Source: Bacteroidales bacterium
Lineage (GTDB): Bacteria; Bacteroidota; Bacteroidia; Bacteroidales; Muribaculaceae
Assembly (NCBI GenBank): GCA_004555955.1
Contig: SFJG01000107.1
Location: forward strand, 1 to 7,544
Direction of reading: 5' to 3'
Length of the DNA: 7,544 bases
In this document: positions 6,484 through 7,544 of the stretch, in pieces
How the letters are laid out: each line of letters starts with the position of its first letter
Numbering within the stretch: position 1 is the first letter of the stretch
Notes under the pieces: generated by a model
Databases searched by the model: none
Told to the model about the DNA's origin: nothing
Seen by the model: the letters and a program-made list of their open reading frames with translations, nothing else
Translations under genes and position numbers: made by a program

Positions 6484-6510
6484 CCGCTGTTTCGGAAACC
6501 GCGGTTGCGC
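6467..6510 (-). repeat. Two interleaved perfect inverted repeats in the ATPase leader
   Basis: On the minus strand the order is A, B, A', B'. A (6510-6501, GCGCAACCGC) pairs perfectly with A' (6487-6478) over 10 bp. B (6500-6493, GGTTTCCG) pairs perfectly with B' (6474-6467) over 8 bp. The A-A' hairpin can extend inward by four more pairs (6499-6496 with 6492-6489) after one mismatch, leaving a 3-base loop. The linkers are 0, 5 and 3 bases, too short for both stems to form together comfortably, so two exclusive hairpins are more likely than a true pseudoknot. The predicted transcript start is at or next to A. Confidence 0.7.
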
Positions 6511-6515
6511 TACTG

Positions 6516-6545
6516 CAAAGATAGCACACTTTTTGCAATCCGTTA
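6516..6545 (-). promoter_or_regulatory. Bacteroidetes promoter of the ATPase fragment
   Basis: The minus strand reads TATCTTTG at 6523-6516 followed by CAG, a textbook Bacteroidetes -7 box. About 20 bases upstream there is only a partial -33 match (TTTAA near 6545). Transcription would begin near 6510, at the first arm of the inverted repeats. It would then read through the ATPase remnant into the AT-rich block. Confidence 0.6.
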
Positions 6546-6732
6546 AATAAGCGGCACTGTTTTTTTTGCATAATTAACTAATCTTCAGGAACGGCGGAAT
6601 ATCCTGCGGACGAAGCGGAGGAAATTTGTGCCATGCCGAAGAAGTGCACAGCGAACCGAAAAAAAATGATTAATTTTGCGCTGTCGATAGCGGCGCAGAG
6701 CCTGACTGTCGGTTTTGTTAATTTATAATGAT
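6524..6732. other. Divergent spacer between ATPase remnant and flavoprotein gene
   Basis: About 210 bases, with the ATPase promoter on the left and a flavoprotein promoter candidate on the right. The part at about 6590-6655 is GC-richer and has open frames on both strands without a usable start: a minus frame ending at 6568-6570 reads WHKFPPLRPQDIPPFLKIS before its stop. That looks like the tail of a protein, but I do not recognise it and call no gene. Confidence 0.5.
6671..6678 (+). promoter_or_regulatory. Candidate -7 box for the flavoprotein gene
   Basis: TAATTTTG at 6671-6678, followed by CG, fully matches TAnnTTTG. No good -33 TTTG lies 19-21 bases upstream. If used, transcription would start near 6685, leaving a leader of about 48 bases. 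No clear Shine-Dalgarno site precedes the ATG at 6733. Confidence 0.35.
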
Positions 6733-7266
6733 ATGAATATTTTGATTCTCAATGCAAGTCCGAGGAAGAATGGCAATATTTCGCGGATGCTCGAAGTGAT
6801 AGAGCAGGAGGCCTCGAGTTGTGGGGCTGATGTGAATGTGGTAGAGGTGTCGAAGTTGACTATTCGCCCGTGCGTGGCATGTATGACATGCCGCTCTACC
6901 AAGAAATGTGTGTTGCCCGACGACGATGCGCAGCGGGTGCTGCAAAAGATAGAGGCTTGCGATGCCATCGTGATAGGCGCGCCGTGCTATTGGGGCAACA
7001 TCCCCGGCACACTGAAATTGCTTTTCGACCGCATTGTGTACGGCATGATGGGCGAAAACAGTATGGCTGTGCCGGTGGCGCTTCATAATAACATCATTAT
7101 GAATCAGACTCGAGGTGTTGTGAGGGCATTGAAAGAAATTCTGGGATGGAGCGGCTTCAAGATAGTGGCAACGGTGCAGAAAGGAGGCACTTTTCGTCAT
7201 CCCGAGTTTACCGATGCCGACCGCAATAAGTGCCGGAAAGCCGCCCGAAAGTTGAAAATAAAATAG
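6733..7266 (+). CDS. Flavodoxin-fold iron-sulfur-type flavoprotein / FMN reductase, shortened
   Basis: The 177-residue protein belongs to the NADPH-dependent FMN reductase / iron-sulfur flavoprotein group, cytosolic redox enzymes that bind FMN. It begins MNILILNASPRKNGNISRML, a flavodoxin-type strand and the phosphate-binding loop for FMN (about 8-17). Four cysteines, C47, C50, C53 and C59, form the compact CX2CX2CX5C pattern that binds a 4Fe-4S cluster in Isf proteins. GAPCYWGNIPGTLKLLFDR (82-100) is the second FMN-binding loop and helix. The C-terminal RGVVRALKEILGWSGFKIV and QKGGT are typical. Between ALH (116-118) and NIIMNQTRG the family usually has about 17-20 more residues with a core beta strand and a Thr/Cys-rich FMN loop; they are absent here. 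The ATG at 6733 is preferred over a TTG at 6715 because it begins the conserved strand. No partner gene is adjacent. It may be expressed but functionally impaired. Confidence 0.85.
   Translation: MNILILNASPRKNGNISRMLEVIEQEASSCGADVNVVEVSKLTIRPCVACMTCRSTKKCVLPDDDAQRVLQKIEACDAIVIGAPCYWGNIPGTLKLLFDRIVYGMMGENSMAVPVALHNNIIMNQTRGVVRALKEILGWSGFKIVATVQKGGTFRHPEFTDADRNKCRKAARKLKIK
7082..7103. repeat. 8-bp inverted repeat at the flavoprotein deletion point
   Basis: TTCATAAT (7082-7089) and ATTATGAA (7096-7103) are perfect inverted copies around a 6-base spacer. They lie exactly where the flavoprotein appears to lack residues usual for its family. A hairpin there could have promoted the loss, but that is only an inference. 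Confidence 0.45.
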
Positions 7267-7272
7267 AATCAA

Positions 7273-7295
7273 CGCCGTCGGAAACAACCTCGGCG
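7273..7295 (+). terminator. Weak hairpin after the flavoprotein gene
   Basis: CGCCG (7273-7277) pairs with CGGCG (7291-7295), with two more possible pairs inside (7280-7281 with 7288-7289), 7 bases after the stop codon. No T run follows directly; the nearest T-rich stretch starts near 7315 inside the direct repeat. It may be a poor terminator or a transcript-end stabiliser. Confidence 0.3.
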
Positions 7296-7297
7296 CA

Positions 7298-7333
7298 TAG
7301 AGCGCGTTCCTTAAATTTTTGGGGTCATAGAGG
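7298..7333 (+). repeat. 36-base direct repeat, copy 1
   Basis: This unit starts TAGAGCGCGTTCC, passes through an A/T run and ends GGGGTCATAGAGG. It matches the second copy at 7416-7451 at 34 of 36 positions; the differences are A/T at unit position 18 and A/G at position 30. It begins 31 bases after the flavoprotein stop codon. Nothing like it is elsewhere in the window. Confidence 0.85.
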
Positions 7334-7415
7334 TCGTAGCCTTGCATCGTTAATCTTCCGAACCTTTGCGACTGGAGATGCGAAAACGTTCTTTCTAAAA
7401 AATATTTATAGCACT

Positions 7416-7451
7416 TAGAGCGCGTTCCTTAATTTTTTGGGGTCGTAGAGG
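7416..7451 (+). repeat. 36-base direct repeat, copy 2
   Basis: This is the second unit, in the same orientation as copy 1 and starting 118 bases after copy 1 starts. The 82 bases between contain no gene, only an imperfect -7 box (AACCTTTG at 7361-7368). Flanks of the two copies do not match each other, so the boundaries are well defined. Confidence 0.85.
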
Positions 7452-7544
7452 CGGATATTTTTGAGCAGATTTTGAAAGTCACAGCGAGCGCAATGCGTGC
7501 ATTGTAACCGATGTGAGTTTCGAAATATGCCAAAAAGATCCGGA
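7452..7544. other. Window end without a recognised gene
   Basis: No start codon with a credible open frame is seen. A small perfect dyad CAATGCGTGCATTG (7491-7504, 6-base arms around GT) is present. The stretch runs off the window, so a gene beginning or ending further right cannot be excluded. Confidence 0.4.

Noticed and set aside
6718..7347. Minus-strand open frame (209 codons) opposite the flavoprotein gene
   Set aside because: It is antisense to a protein with clear FMN-binding and cysteine motifs, and has no recognisable domain.
7230..7418. 62-codon plus-strand open frame across the end of the flavoprotein gene and direct repeat copy 1
   Set aside because: It overlaps the real gene in another frame and reads through the repeat; nothing in its translation looks conserved.
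7298..7451. CRISPR array
   Set aside because: Only two repeat copies, an 82-base interval and no cas genes. The unit also has no convincing internal stem.

Overview
The window looks like chromosomal DNA from an anaerobic member of the Bacteroidales (Bacteroides / Muribaculaceae / Porphyromonadaceae range). This rests on an RprX/RprY-like two-component pair, a DUF4846-type gene, a Bacteroidetes-type IS66 TnpB remnant, mostly weak Shine-Dalgarno sites, and several matches to the Bacteroidetes -7 promoter box TAnnTTTG. The genus cannot be fixed from the sequence alone.

Left part (1-2740). A minus-strand operon encodes a membrane histidine kinase (rprX-like) followed after 4 bases by its OmpR-type response regulator (rprY-like), and ends in a strong hairpin at 19-60. 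A good promoter candidate lies at 2297-2327. It is preceded by an AT-rich divergent intergenic region of about 485 bases holding a perfect 14-base dyad and a small GC-richer patch.

Middle (2739-5363). The plus-strand cluster panC-panD-ffh has gaps of 9 and 20 bases and ends in a clear rho-independent terminator. PanC and PanD supply pantothenate, and so coenzyme A: PanD makes beta-alanine and PanC joins it to pantoate. Ffh is the protein subunit of the signal recognition particle. All three look intact and carry their key residues.

Right part (5364-7544) is a patchwork of damaged genes. In order it holds: the 5' piece of an IS66-family tnpB, with a frameshift, broken off near 5597; a very AT-rich block with a minus-strand DUF4846-family gene that is frameshifted and apparently has an internal deletion; the 5' piece of a Bacteroidetes AAA ATPase, broken off near 6286 but still with its promoter and a leader carrying two interleaved perfect inverted repeats; an open reading frame for a flavodoxin-fold iron-sulfur-type flavoprotein that seems to lack an internal segment; and a non-coding end with two 36-base direct repeats (34 of 36 identical) 118 bases apart.

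No intact new multi-gene system is visible. The most unusual items are the interleaved inverted repeats at 6467-6510, the 36-base repeat pair at 7298-7451, and the foreign-looking AT-rich block spliced between two truncated genes.
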